Shown here in pieces: positions 38,389-46,659 of a stretch of DNA of 64,000 nucleotides. Under the pieces are notes generated by a model, which worked only from the letters and a program-made list of their open reading frames with translations, was not told the DNA's origin and did no database searches. Made by a program: the position numbers and the translations under genes. The stretch's first letter is position 1, and each line of letters starts with the position of its first letter. The stretch is from Aerococcaceae bacterium zg-252 (GTDB lineage: Bacteria; Bacillota; Bacilli; Lactobacillales; Aerococcaceae): assembly GCA_016237705.1 (NCBI GenBank), contig CP066204.1:878001-942000 (forward strand), read 5' to 3'.

Positions 38389-38473
38389 GATTTGCTATTT
38401 TGATAGTCTTAATGTATATTTTTTATTTTAGCTTAACCAAAATTTAAGTATAAATGCTAAAATAGCAAAATCT
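38389..38473 (+). repeat. Nested inverted repeat in the leader of the glycosylation operon
   Basis: GATTTGCTATTTT (38389-38401) is the complement of AAAATAGCAAAATC near 38459 (one extra A). Inside it, TTTTAGC (38426-38432) pairs with GCTAAAA (38455-38461), which overlaps the outer right arm, so the two pairings are alternatives. Function is not known. Confidence 0.4.
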
Positions 38474-38519
38474 AGTATGTTATTTAGTTGTAAGAATTAA
38501 CTTTGAGGAGGATATGACG

Positions 38520-39497
38520 ATGAAAATGTCTGTAATGGTCCCATTTTATAATGAAGAGGGAATGATTCAATTAACTCATTCAACCATTGTGTTAGTATTA
38601 GATGAAATGGTTAATCGACGCAATCAAACATTAGACGATAAAATTGAATTGGAATTTGTATATGTTAATGATGGAAGTCGGGATAATACATTCCAATTAC
38701 TGAAAAAAATTGCGTCTGCAGATAAGCGTGTGAAGTACGTGAGCTTTAGCCGAAATTTTGGTAAAGATGCTGCTACAATTGCCGGCTTGCGTTATGCAAC
38801 AGGAGATATTGTCGTAATGATGGATGGCGATTTACAACATCCACCTCAAGTAGTGGAACAAATGCTGGACGCTTATTTTGAAGGATACGATGTCGTATCG
38901 GCTCGTAGAACACGTGAAGGTGAAGATGCCAAAGAAACCTTCTTCGCAAAATGGTTCTATCGTTTATCCAATAGTATGATGGATGTCAAATTAACGGACG
39001 GTGTTTCAGAGTTTCGTTTATTTAGCCGTAAAGCAGTTAATGCTGTGTTAGCTTTACCAGAATATAATCGGTTTGCGAAAGGACTATTTTCATGGATTGG
39101 ATTTAAAGAAAAAATTGTTGAGTATCCGAATCAAGTGCGTGAAGTAGGGGTAACAAAGTTTGGCTTTAAACGCAATATTAACTATGCTGTTCAAGGTATT
39201 TTATCATTTAATGATAAGCCATTGCGTATTTGTATTAAAACAGGACTATTTTGTGTTGCGATTGCGGTGCTTTATCTTATTTGGATGTTTATTTCGTGGC
39301 TGATTAACCCGAATACTTTAGTCAGTGGTTACTTTACAACTTTATTTGCGATTGTATTATTCGGTGGTGTGCAGTTAATTTCGATTGGTGTATTAGGTGA
39401 GTATATCGGTAAAATATATTACGAAGTTAAACGTCGTCCACATTACTTAGTAGATGAGTCAAATATCGAATCAATTGGAAAGGATCAAGTACAATAA
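38520..39497 (+). CDS. GtrB/CsbB-type polyprenyl-phosphate glycosyltransferase
   Basis: A 325-residue family 2 glycosyltransferase. The N-terminal catalytic domain shows MVPFYNEE, YVNDGSRDNT and the metal-binding MDGDLQHPP; two membrane helices lie in the last 100 residues. Enzymes of this type (CsbB in Bacillus subtilis) transfer a sugar from a UDP donor to undecaprenyl phosphate on the cytoplasmic face. The ATG at 38520 has AGGAGG 8 nt upstream; an in-frame ATG at 38514 is too near. It is the first gene of a three-gene unit with YfhO and GtrA, with a one-base TAATG overlap to the next gene. The donor sugar cannot be read from sequence. Confidence 0.9.
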   Translation: MKMSVMVPFYNEEGMIQLTHSTIVLVLDEMVNRRNQTLDDKIELEFVYVNDGSRDNTFQLLKKIASADKRVKYVSFSRNFGKDAATIAGLRYATGDIVVMMDGDLQHPPQVVEQMLDAYFEGYDVVSARRTREGEDAKETFFAKWFYRLSNSMMDVKLTDGVSEFRLFSRKAVNAVLALPEYNRFAKGLFSWIGFKEKIVEYPNQVREVGVTKFGFKRNINYAVQGILSFNDKPLRICIKTGLFCVAIAVLYLIWMFISWLINPNTLVSGYFTTLFAIVLFGGVQLISIGVLGEYIGKIYYEVKRRPHYLVDESNIESIGKDQVQ

Positions 39498-42373
39498 TGG
39501 AGACATATAACGAGAAATTTTGGCAATTTTATCGAACTAAAAAAGGTTTATACACGATTAGTGCCTTATTACCGATGTTAGTGATGCTATTCGTTTGGGT
39601 ATTTATGGGAGTTTTTCCTTTTGGCACTAAAACGCTAATGTCGATTGACTTTGGTCAACAATATATTAGTTTATATCAATTCTTCAAAAAAACTGTGTTA
39701 TCAGGCGATTGGAGTGGTTTATTTTATTCATTTTCTAAATCAATCGGTGGGGGAATGATTGGGATATGGGGCTTTAATTTAATTAGTCCATTTAACTTAA
39801 TTTATGTTCTATTTCCAACGGCTGAATTTCGTTGGGCGATTACACTGACAATTTGGTTGCGTTATGGTGCGACTGCTTTGGCGTTTAGTCATTTATTAAT
39901 TAAACGTTATAATGGTCATCTTAATAATCGCCGTTTCTTAGTGCCAATATTATCAGCAGCCTATGCGATGTGTGGGTTAATCGTTAGCTATCAAATGAAT
40001 CCTATTTTCTATGATGCGATGATTATGTTGCCGATTGTTATTATTTATTTGGAAGAGTTACTTGACGGTGGTCGTGGTTGGAAATATGCCGTTCTTTTAT
40101 CGCTAACATTGATGTTCCACTTCTATATGGGATACATGATTTGCTTATTTATTGTCCTTTATACATTGTACTATTTAACTGGAAAAGATATTAGTTGGAA
40201 AAATGCGATTCGACCGATTATCCGAGTAGCTGCTTATTCAGTGGTGGCAGCTGGTGCGATGATGTGGCTCTTGTATCCAATTTTTTTAAATCTCTTGATT
40301 TCTAAAGGTGCGTATCAAAATAATTTAGATTTTGATTGGAATTTTCAAATTCGACCATTAGATATTTTAGCAAAATTTATGATTGGAGCTTTTGATAGTG
40401 AATCATGGCCAGCAGGTCCTAACTTGCCCAATGTCTTTATTGGTAGTTTAGCATTATTTGGTTTCGGTGCTTTTTTTGCTAATAAATCCATTTCACGTAA
40501 ACAAAAATGGGCAGCTGCTTTGGTAATGTTTGTGTTCTTCATTGCGATTGTCAATGAATTTTTCAATAAAGTATGGCATATGAGTCAAACACCAGCTGGA
40601 TTTTTCTATCGTTTTTCTTGGATTATTTCATTCTTCATGGTGTTATTGAGTTATCGTGCTCTGCATAATTGGCAAGGAAAAAGTTGGCGATTTGTAAGTT
40701 TAGGTGCAGCATTCATCTATTTATCGGCTGAATGGGTGTTTCGTAATGAATTTTCGTTTTTCAATTATCGTCAAACGAATGAAATTATGTTGGTATTAGA
40801 AAATTATTTAGGTTTAGCGTTTCGATTGTTGATTATCTTATTTGCTTTTTCAGCCTTACAATATAAAGGTAACAAAGAAAAACGTAAACGGTATATCATT
40901 ATCGGTTCGTCTGTATTAGTCTTTTTATTGATTAGCATTTTAAGTTATTTTAAAGTGCTGGTTACTTTGCAGACGCTATCTCTTGTGACATGGTGTGTGA
41001 CTTTAATAGTATTGTCATTTGGTTTAAAACGTGTGACTTGGGCAATGATTTCGGCATTGACTATTTTTGAGTTAGGGTTTAATGCGTATGTTTCTCAAAG
41101 TCGCATGGGATATGATAATGCCAATCATTTCAAAGATGCACAAGTATCCGTTAAGCCAGTCATCGACCAAATTCGTCCGTCAAAACAAGGGGAATTTTAT
41201 CGTATTAATAAGTTATTTGAACGTAGTAAAAATGACCCGTTCATGTATGATTATCCTGGTTTAACGCATTTTAGTTCCAATATGGAACGCTCGACATTGA
41301 GTTTTATGACGAATATGGGTGATTCAGGAAGTAATGCGTCTAGTTTTTATGGGAACGGAACAGCCTTTATGGATGCTTTTTATGGAGTTAAATATGTCGT
41401 TGATTTCCTAAATTATACAAATGATGATATGTTGAAATATCCAGAACGTCGTTTCTTTAGTCGCAATACTACTCGAACAGATTTAACCGATTATTATACG
41501 AAAATTTGGGAAAACGACCGTTATGCAATTTATGAAAATCCGAATGTATTACCAATTGCCTTTGGAGTTAATGCTGAAGTGACTGATTTGACTTTCTATG
41601 CGAATCAAATTGTGAAGACTTATAATGAGCTATTCTCAGCATTGAGTGGTCAAACGGAAGATATTTTTAAATCGGAACCATTAGCAGATGCTACATTGAC
41701 AAATGTGGAATTAGTACAAAATGGTAATAGTAAGATTTATCGTAAAATTGATAAAACCCAAAATGGAACGATCGAGTTTAAAATAATTCCTAAAAATAAT
41801 GATACGCACTATTTGAATGCACCACTGTCATTAAAACGTAAAAAGGGGGGAGCCATTGATATTCGATTAAATGGACGCTGGTACGAGTATCAACATTCAT
41901 TTGACGGACAACAATTATGGAATATCGCTCATAAGCAACAAGGGGAAGAGATTATCTTTTCAATTACATTGGGTACGAGTGAAGAAGTTGATTTGACCGA
42001 TTTATATTTAATTACGGCAAATCAACAATTGACTGAACCACTTATTCAAAAAAGAGCAGCACAAGGGATGAAAGTGTCCGAATGGGGTAATAATTTCGTT
42101 AAAGGTAATGTGAATATTACTGATAATAGCACTTATATGATGACATCTATCCCTTATAATTTAGGTTGGCATGTGCTAGTGGATGGTCAAGAAGTAGCAA
42201 TAAAGGAAACATGGGGAGCATTTTTATCATTCCCGATTACGAGTGGTCAACATACTATTGAAATGAGATTTAAACCGGATGGTTGGACTGTTGGTTTATT
42301 ATTAAGTGGTGTATCCATTGTATTGTTACTGGCACTTCATTTAATAGAAGAGCGATACAGACGAGGAGTTTAG
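39497..42373 (+). CDS. YfhO family LTA/wall glycosyltransferase-like membrane protein
   Basis: A 958-residue GT-C-like protein with about 12-13 hydrophobic helices, a long extracytoplasmic domain (about 530-910) and a closing helix. The N-terminal motif FGTKTLMSIDFGQQY matches its paralogue at 1870-4524 and carries the conserved aspartate. Its position between the GtrB-type transferase (one-base overlap) and GtrA (4 nt before) matches the Bacillus/Listeria three-component glycosylation systems, in which the lipid-linked sugar is made inside, flipped by GtrA and transferred by YfhO to lipoteichoic acid. The target here is inferred from that family. Confidence 0.88.
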   Translation: METYNEKFWQFYRTKKGLYTISALLPMLVMLFVWVFMGVFPFGTKTLMSIDFGQQYISLYQFFKKTVLSGDWSGLFYSFSKSIGGGMIGIWGFNLISPFNLIYVLFPTAEFRWAITLTIWLRYGATALAFSHLLIKRYNGHLNNRRFLVPILSAAYAMCGLIVSYQMNPIFYDAMIMLPIVIIYLEELLDGGRGWKYAVLLSLTLMFHFYMGYMICLFIVLYTLYYLTGKDISWKNAIRPIIRVAAYSVVAAGAMMWLLYPIFLNLLISKGAYQNNLDFDWNFQIRPLDILAKFMIGAFDSESWPAGPNLPNVFIGSLALFGFGAFFANKSISRKQKWAAALVMFVFFIAIVNEFFNKVWHMSQTPAGFFYRFSWIISFFMVLLSYRALHNWQGKSWRFVSLGAAFIYLSAEWVFRNEFSFFNYRQTNEIMLVLENYLGLAFRLLIILFAFSALQYKGNKEKRKRYIIIGSSVLVFLLISILSYFKVLVTLQTLSLVTWCVTLIVLSFGLKRVTWAMISALTIFELGFNAYVSQSRMGYDNANHFKDAQVSVKPVIDQIRPSKQGEFYRINKLFERSKNDPFMYDYPGLTHFSSNMERSTLSFMTNMGDSGSNASSFYGNGTAFMDAFYGVKYVVDFLNYTNDDMLKYPERRFFSRNTTRTDLTDYYTKIWENDRYAIYENPNVLPIAFGVNAEVTDLTFYANQIVKTYNELFSALSGQTEDIFKSEPLADATLTNVELVQNGNSKIYRKIDKTQNGTIEFKIIPKNNDTHYLNAPLSLKRKKGGAIDIRLNGRWYEYQHSFDGQQLWNIAHKQQGEEIIFSITLGTSEEVDLTDLYLITANQQLTEPLIQKRAAQGMKVSEWGNNFVKGNVNITDNSTYMMTSIPYNLGWHVLVDGQEVAIKETWGAFLSFPITSGQHTIEMRFKPDGWTVGLLLSGVSIVLLLALHLIEERYRRGV

Positions 42374-42377
42374 TTCG

Positions 42378-42770
42378 ATGCAAAAATTAATTCAACAAAT
42401 CGTTAAATTTGGGATTGTTGGTGTGATAGCTACTCTGATTGATTGGGCTATTTTCTATTTTTTATTTGGCACCTTTCATATATGGTATTTATTAGCTAAA
42501 ACGATTGCTTTTGCGATTTCAACGATTTTTAATTATTACTTGAGTATGAAGTATGTCTTTGTTAGTCGCTTTGAGGCAAAAGAACGTTCAAGAGAGTTTC
42601 AATTATTTGTTTTGTTAAGTCTTATAGGACTATTGTTGACTTTAGGATTGATGTGGCTAGTGGTGGAATTACTAGCAATTAATCCAGCGATTGCGAATAT
42701 TTTAGTTGCGATTGTCGTGATGATAACCAATTTTGTTTTACGAAAATTAGTGTTAGAAAAACGCAATTAA
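42378..42770 (+). CDS. GtrA family membrane protein (lipid-linked sugar flippase)
   Basis: A 130-residue protein with four predicted membrane helices (about 9-33, 38-58, 72-96, 101-121). The start FGIVGVIATLIDWAIFYFL is typical of GtrA/GtcA proteins, which are thought to flip the undecaprenyl-phosphate sugar across the membrane. It has GAGGAG upstream of ATG and is the last gene of the operon, followed by a strong bidirectional terminator. Confidence 0.9.
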   Translation: MQKLIQQIVKFGIVGVIATLIDWAIFYFLFGTFHIWYLLAKTIAFAISTIFNYYLSMKYVFVSRFEAKERSREFQLFVLLSLIGLLLTLGLMWLVVELLAINPAIANILVAIVVMITNFVLRKLVLEKRN

Positions 42771-42772
42771 GC

Positions 42773-42812
42773 AAAAAGGAGAGAGCAAGTGTTAGCTCTC
42801 TCCTTTTTTTGT
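42773..42812. terminator. Bidirectional terminator between gtrA and the HAD gene
   Basis: A perfect 14-bp stem AAAAAGGAGAGAGC (42773-42786) with 42795-42808, 8-nt loop, then T. A run on the other side serves the minus-strand gene. Confidence 0.92.
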
Positions 42813-42814
42813 TA

Positions 42815-43498
42815 TTAAAATAGTATTGCATCTAAGTCAGATAATGTTGTAATCTCGTAATCAATTTTATAGTTATCAGGAGCTGTGACTTGATTAGGAT
42901 TCATCCAACAAGTCGTTAATTGTACATTATTCGCTCCCTGAATATCAGATGTTAAACTATCACCAATCATAATGGCACTCTTTAAGTCAAAGTTATTAAT
43001 TTTTGCAAAACTCTGTAAGAAAAATTCAGCGTTTGGTTTGGGTACTCCTATCTTTTCGGAGATAAAAAGCTCGTCAAAGTAGGGCAGTAAGCCAGTTTTT
43101 TCTAAGCGTGCCAGTTGTGTATGATAGACACCATTTGATGCTGCATAAATCTTTTTGCCAGCTGCTTTTAATTTTTCTAATATTTCCAAGCTACCTGCAA
43201 TTAAATCACCTGAAACAGTCAATTGATGTCGATAATAATCATCTAAATTCTCATCGGGTAGCGTATCTGTATAATCTTTGAAAAAATTAGGGAAACGTTG
43301 AGCTAACAGGGCATCTTTTGTAATTTTACCTAGTTCAAGGTCTTTCCACAGTGCAACATTGTATTGTTCAAATTGTTGAAACAGTTCATCACTATCGGTT
43401 AATCCAAGTTTTTCAGTTAAGGCTTTAAACGCAAAACGTTGACTCTTTTTAAAATCAAAGAGAGTGTCGTCTAAATCGAAAAAGATATATTGATACAT
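42815..43498 (-). CDS. HAD superfamily phosphatase, YjjG/YfnB-like 5'-nucleotidase
   Basis: A 227-residue haloacid dehalogenase enzyme. The nucleophile motif is FFDLDDTLFDFKKS (DxD), motif II is AASNG, and the closing motif is IGDSLTSDI. The YjjG/YfnB group hydrolyses pyrimidine nucleoside monophosphates, including non-canonical ones (house-cleaning), and the FDFKKS start and length fit this group. The ATG at 43498 has AAAGGAG at good spacing; the frame continues upstream to 43579, but that part is only the structured repeat copy 3b and should not be included. It is convergent with the GtrA gene. Confidence 0.85.
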   Translation of the reverse strand: MYQYIFFDLDDTLFDFKKSQRFAFKALTEKLGLTDSDELFQQFEQYNVALWKDLELGKITKDALLAQRFPNFFKDYTDTLPDENLDDYYRHQLTVSGDLIAGSLEILEKLKAAGKKIYAASNGVYHTQLARLEKTGLLPYFDELFISEKIGVPKPNAEFFLQSFAKINNFDLKSAIMIGDSLTSDIQGANNVQLTTCWMNPNQVTAPDNYKIDYEITTLSDLDAILF

Positions 43499-43543
43499 AA
43501 AATCTCCTTTATTTTGATTGTCTGTGCTTGTACTAATTGGATA

Positions 43544-43650
43544 ACGGCTCCAACGAGCTGAAATGACGTCCAACTTCACAAAATTTCTCTGTGTGTTTCA
43601 CACACGCCGTAATTTTGCAAAGTGATTCATTTTAAAACGCTTGTTGTCAA
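43544..43650 (-). repeat. Structured intergenic element, copy 3b (minus strand)
   Basis: Read on the minus strand: CAACAAGC, bulge GTTT, TAAAATGA, CACT, a GTGTGT-GAA-ACACAC hairpin, AAGT and TCATTTCAGCTCGTTG, then GGAGCCG. The outer stem pairs at 14 of 16 positions. It lies in tandem with copy 3a between cls and the HAD gene, oriented with their transcription. Confidence 0.8.
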
Positions 43651-43652
43651 TT

Positions 43653-43734
43653 CCGGTTCGCTTGGGTTGACTTGACGTCCACTTCTAAGACCTTTTCTCC
43701 AGTGATTCAAGTCAGAACACCCTCGCTCATACTA
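43653..43734 (-). repeat. Structured intergenic element, copy 3a (minus strand, inner hairpin lost)
   Basis: Minus strand: TAGTATGAG, arms GCGAGGGT, bulge GTTC, TGACTTGA with TCAAGTCA ACCCAAGC, ending GAACCGG. The arm sequence differs from other copies on both sides, keeping the pairing (TGACTTGA/TCAAGTCA). The central hairpin is missing, leaving an 82-bp unit. Confidence 0.8.
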
Positions 43735-43738
43735 TTTT

Positions 43739-45313
43739 TTACATCAGTGGTGCGAATATTTTTAGTAGCCAGCCAGTCATTTTTTGTGTGAATGAAATTT
43801 TTCTTAATTTGTCATATAAGATTAATTCACTTTGTTGAATGGTTTGGTCAAAATCTTGTTTAATATCTTTAATACAAGGCACTTTATATAAATATGTCCC
43901 ACATTCAAAGTGGTGATATAAACTACGATAATCTAAGTTAATTGTACCGACGACTGCGGTTGTGTCATCACTGATAAACATTTTAGCGTGCATAAAGCCT
44001 GGGGTATATTCATAAATATCAATTCCGGCATTTAACAAGGACGCATAGTGCGTTTTTGCAATGGCATAAGGTATTTTTTTGTCGGGAATACCAGGTAAGA
44101 TAATTTTAACATCTACACCACGTTTGGCAGCGAATGTAAGGGCATTTTCCAATTCGCCGTCCAAGATGAGATAAGGTGTCATAATATATACATAATCAGT
44201 CGCACGATTGAGTATATCAATATAGACACTTTCGCCAACTTTATCATTATCAAGTGGTTCATCAGCATAGGGGATAAGGTATCCTTGTTCTTCTTGCTCG
44301 CATGGATACGATACTAAGTAAGGTTCAAAATTCAATTCTGATTCATTAATACTCCATAATTGTAAAAACATCAATGTATAACTTTTAACGGCATCACCTT
44401 TAACCATAATTGCTGTGTCTTTCCAGTGGCCAAAGGGGCTATTAATATTGATGTATTCATCGGCTAAATTAACACCACCATTAAATGCAGTCCGTCCGTC
44501 AATAACTAAAATTTTACGGTGGTCACGATAGTTATAATGCGTTGATAAAAATGGTGTAATCGGTGCAAATGTTTTACATTGAATACCTAAAGCACGAATG
44601 CGTTCTTCATAGTCTATTGGTACTTTTGTAAAGGCACACGTTCCGTCATACATGACACGCACTTCGACACCAGCTTTTGCTTTTCTAGCTAAAACATCTA
44701 AAATACGGCCCCACATTTCACCTTCTTGAATAATGAAATATTCTAGGAAAATAAATTTTTCAGCTTTTTCTAATTCTTTTAGCATAGCTTCAAATTTTTC
44801 TTCACCAGAAGCAAAATAGGTGGTGTGGCTCTGATTATAGACAGGATAATTACCATTTAAGCGTAGATAGCGAGCTAAACTAGCGACTCCGTCATTTTCT
44901 TGTTTGAGAGATTCCATTACATTCGGTTGTTGAACTAGCAAATATTCCGTCTTGGCAATGAGTTGATTAATACGTTTGACTAATAGTCGGTGTCCAATAT
45001 TGCTTTGAGTATAGGCATATAAGGCTGCACCAAAGATTGGAAAGGCAGTAATTACGGCTAGCCAAGTTAATTTTGCAGTGTAATTCATTTGATTGTTGAC
45101 AATGTATAGCCCAATAACGTAAGAAAATAAAATGGATAAACCATAGATATGTGGAGATAAGTCACTGAACCAGCTAAAAGCTGCTATAAAAAATAATATC
45201 TGTAAAAAAATTAATAGTATCATAATACCAATTCGGCTAAACAGCATTCTAAAAATACCTTTTCGGCCCTTATCTTTCACAAGATATAATGCTCGTGAAC
45301 TTTTTGATTTCAT
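43739..45313 (-). CDS. cls: Cardiolipin synthase (PLD family)
   Basis: A 524-residue membrane enzyme that makes cardiolipin from two phosphatidylglycerols. Two N-terminal hydrophobic helices (about residues 14-60) precede a soluble domain with two phospholipase D HKD motifs: HRKILVID in the middle and HAKMFISDD near the C-terminus, each with the following GG/N residues. The ATG at 45313 has AAAGGAG 6 nt before; an in-frame ATG at 45328 lies upstream of that RBS. It transcribes toward the HAD gene across two repeat elements. Its length and the two N-terminal helices fit bacterial ClsA-like enzymes. Confidence 0.93.
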   Translation of the reverse strand: MKSKSSRALYLVKDKGRKGIFRMLFSRIGIMILLIFLQILFFIAAFSWFSDLSPHIYGLSILFSYVIGLYIVNNQMNYTAKLTWLAVITAFPIFGAALYAYTQSNIGHRLLVKRINQLIAKTEYLLVQQPNVMESLKQENDGVASLARYLRLNGNYPVYNQSHTTYFASGEEKFEAMLKELEKAEKFIFLEYFIIQEGEMWGRILDVLARKAKAGVEVRVMYDGTCAFTKVPIDYEERIRALGIQCKTFAPITPFLSTHYNYRDHRKILVIDGRTAFNGGVNLADEYININSPFGHWKDTAIMVKGDAVKSYTLMFLQLWSINESELNFEPYLVSYPCEQEEQGYLIPYADEPLDNDKVGESVYIDILNRATDYVYIMTPYLILDGELENALTFAAKRGVDVKIILPGIPDKKIPYAIAKTHYASLLNAGIDIYEYTPGFMHAKMFISDDTTAVVGTINLDYRSLYHHFECGTYLYKVPCIKDIKQDFDQTIQQSELILYDKLRKISFTQKMTGWLLKIFAPLM

Positions 45314-45419
45314 ATAATCTCCTTTCATAATTAAAGAGTATTTATAAGCTTATTATACTGGTATAACAATATTCTTTTCAACTCTAAAGAAAAATTAATC
45401 TGATTGTAATACCTTTTTA

Positions 45420-45448
45420 TTGCAAACTATTGTGATTTTTCATAAAAT
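45420..45448 (+). promoter_or_regulatory. Promoter upstream of the membrane HTH gene
   Basis: TTGCAA (45420-45425), 17-nt spacer, TAAAAT (45443-45448). Confidence 0.55.
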
Positions 45449-45478
45449 AGTAAGAGATAAAGATGAAAGAGGTGCAAT

Positions 45479-45874
45479 ATGGATATTTGGATTTTAGTTA
45501 TTGCTTTTCTAGCGATTGCAATAGTATTGTTAATTGCGTCATTTTACGCAAGTGATGATAATGAAGTGCTAGAACAATTAGAAAATTTACAAACTCAACA
45601 TTCACAAGAATTGTTTGCAATCAAAACAAGAATTTCTGAGATTGAACAAGAATTAAGTGAACCGATGATGTTAAATTTTGGTGGACAAGATTCTGAACCA
45701 GTTGAAGAAGTTCCATTAGAAATCATTGAATTAAATGAAATTTCAGATTTAACAAAAGAAGAAGTAATTCGTTTGTATTCACAAGGATTCACAATGAAAG
45801 AAATTGCTAATGATGTTACCTTAAATGTTAAAACCGTTCAATTGATTGTCGACGATTACATTGAAAATCGTTAG
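45479..45874 (+). CDS. Small membrane-anchored protein with C-terminal helix-turn-helix
   Basis: A 131-residue protein of unknown function. A single membrane helix occupies residues 3-24 (IWILVIAFLAIAIVLLIAS), then a coiled-coil-like Glu/Gln-rich stretch (about 30-60), an acidic linker and a C-terminal HTH (about 92-131: TKEEVIRLYSQGFTMKEIAN, then VKTVQLIVDDY). The layout resembles the SwrB/YlxL group (DUF6115-like) of Bacillus, but that match is by pattern only. The RBS GAGGTG precedes the ATG. The next gene starts 16 nt downstream, so the two are an operon. Confidence 0.72.
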   Translation: MDIWILVIAFLAIAIVLLIASFYASDDNEVLEQLENLQTQHSQELFAIKTRISEIEQELSEPMMLNFGGQDSEPVEEVPLEIIELNEISDLTKEEVIRLYSQGFTMKEIANDVTLNVKTVQLIVDDYIENR

Positions 45875-45890
45875 AAAGGACGGAAAGAGT

Positions 45891-46460
45891 ATGAATAAAA
45901 AAACATTAAAGACATTAGGGATTGCTTTTTTATTGGCAGCTATTTTCACGGGAGCCTTTGCGATTTTTGGACAAGGGCATGTACCAGTTTCAGGTATTAA
46001 AGTCAATTCGTTATTTAGTCAATCTCAATCAAATGATGAGGAATTGACTAAATATCGTGACCAGATTAGTAAGTTGCAAGAAGAAAAGGCGACTTTAGAA
46101 AAAGAGCGTGATTCGCTTAATGAGAAATTGACAAAAAATAATAATACATCATCAAGTAATTCAATTGCAGCAACAAATGGTAGCGAAACATCTACAAGTA
46201 GTGATAATTCATCTGAAACACCTAGCGAGCCAGCTAAAGTCGGAACCTTTACTGTTAACAGTGGTGAAGCGTCGTCTGAAATTGCGAGTCGTTTAGAGTC
46301 AGAGGGATTCATTAAGAGTGCAGCTGAGTTACAAGAGTTAATCTCTCAATGGGATTTAGATTCGAGAATAGTGGCAGATAGTTATGAATTAAATTCAGAT
46401 ATGTCTATTCATCAAATCGCAGAAATCATTACAAATGGTGCTTATTACTATATTCCGTAA
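45891..46460 (+). CDS. Membrane protein with MltG/YceG-like C-terminal domain
   Basis: A 189-residue protein with an N-terminal membrane helix (residues 6-26), a coiled-coil segment (about 45-80), a Ser/Thr/Asn-rich linker and a C-terminal domain (from about 122) resembling the LysM-like N-terminal part of MltG/YceG: VGTFTVNSGEASSEIASRLE, then ESEGFIKSAAELQELI. The MltG catalytic domain is absent, so it probably cannot cleave glycan and may bind or guide it. ATG 45891 has GGAAAGAG upstream. It is followed by a long hairpin at 46500. Confidence 0.68.
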   Translation: MNKKTLKTLGIAFLLAAIFTGAFAIFGQGHVPVSGIKVNSLFSQSQSNDEELTKYRDQISKLQEEKATLEKERDSLNEKLTKNNNTSSSNSIAATNGSETSTSSDNSSETPSEPAKVGTFTVNSGEASSEIASRLESEGFIKSAAELQELISQWDLDSRIVADSYELNSDMSIHQIAEIITNGAYYYIP

Positions 46461-46499
46461 AATATAGAATGTAGTAAACCATTACTTTAAATACAATTT

Positions 46500-46562
46500 T
46501 TGGGTATGAAGTTCTAATTAGAGCATGATTTGCTGCTAGAACTTTGTACCCAATTTGTTTTA
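46500..46562 (+). terminator. Hairpin terminator downstream of the MltG-like gene
   Basis: A 17-bp stem (46500-46516 with 46537-46553) with two G-U pairs; a weak T-tract follows (TTTGTTTTA). Confidence 0.65.
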
Positions 46563-46659
46563 TCAAAGAAAATTCAAATTTTTCGCAATATTGTCATGAT
46601 TTTTTCGAAATTTAATTATATGATAGAATGGAGAACGATTGAAAGGTGGTGTCACTGAT

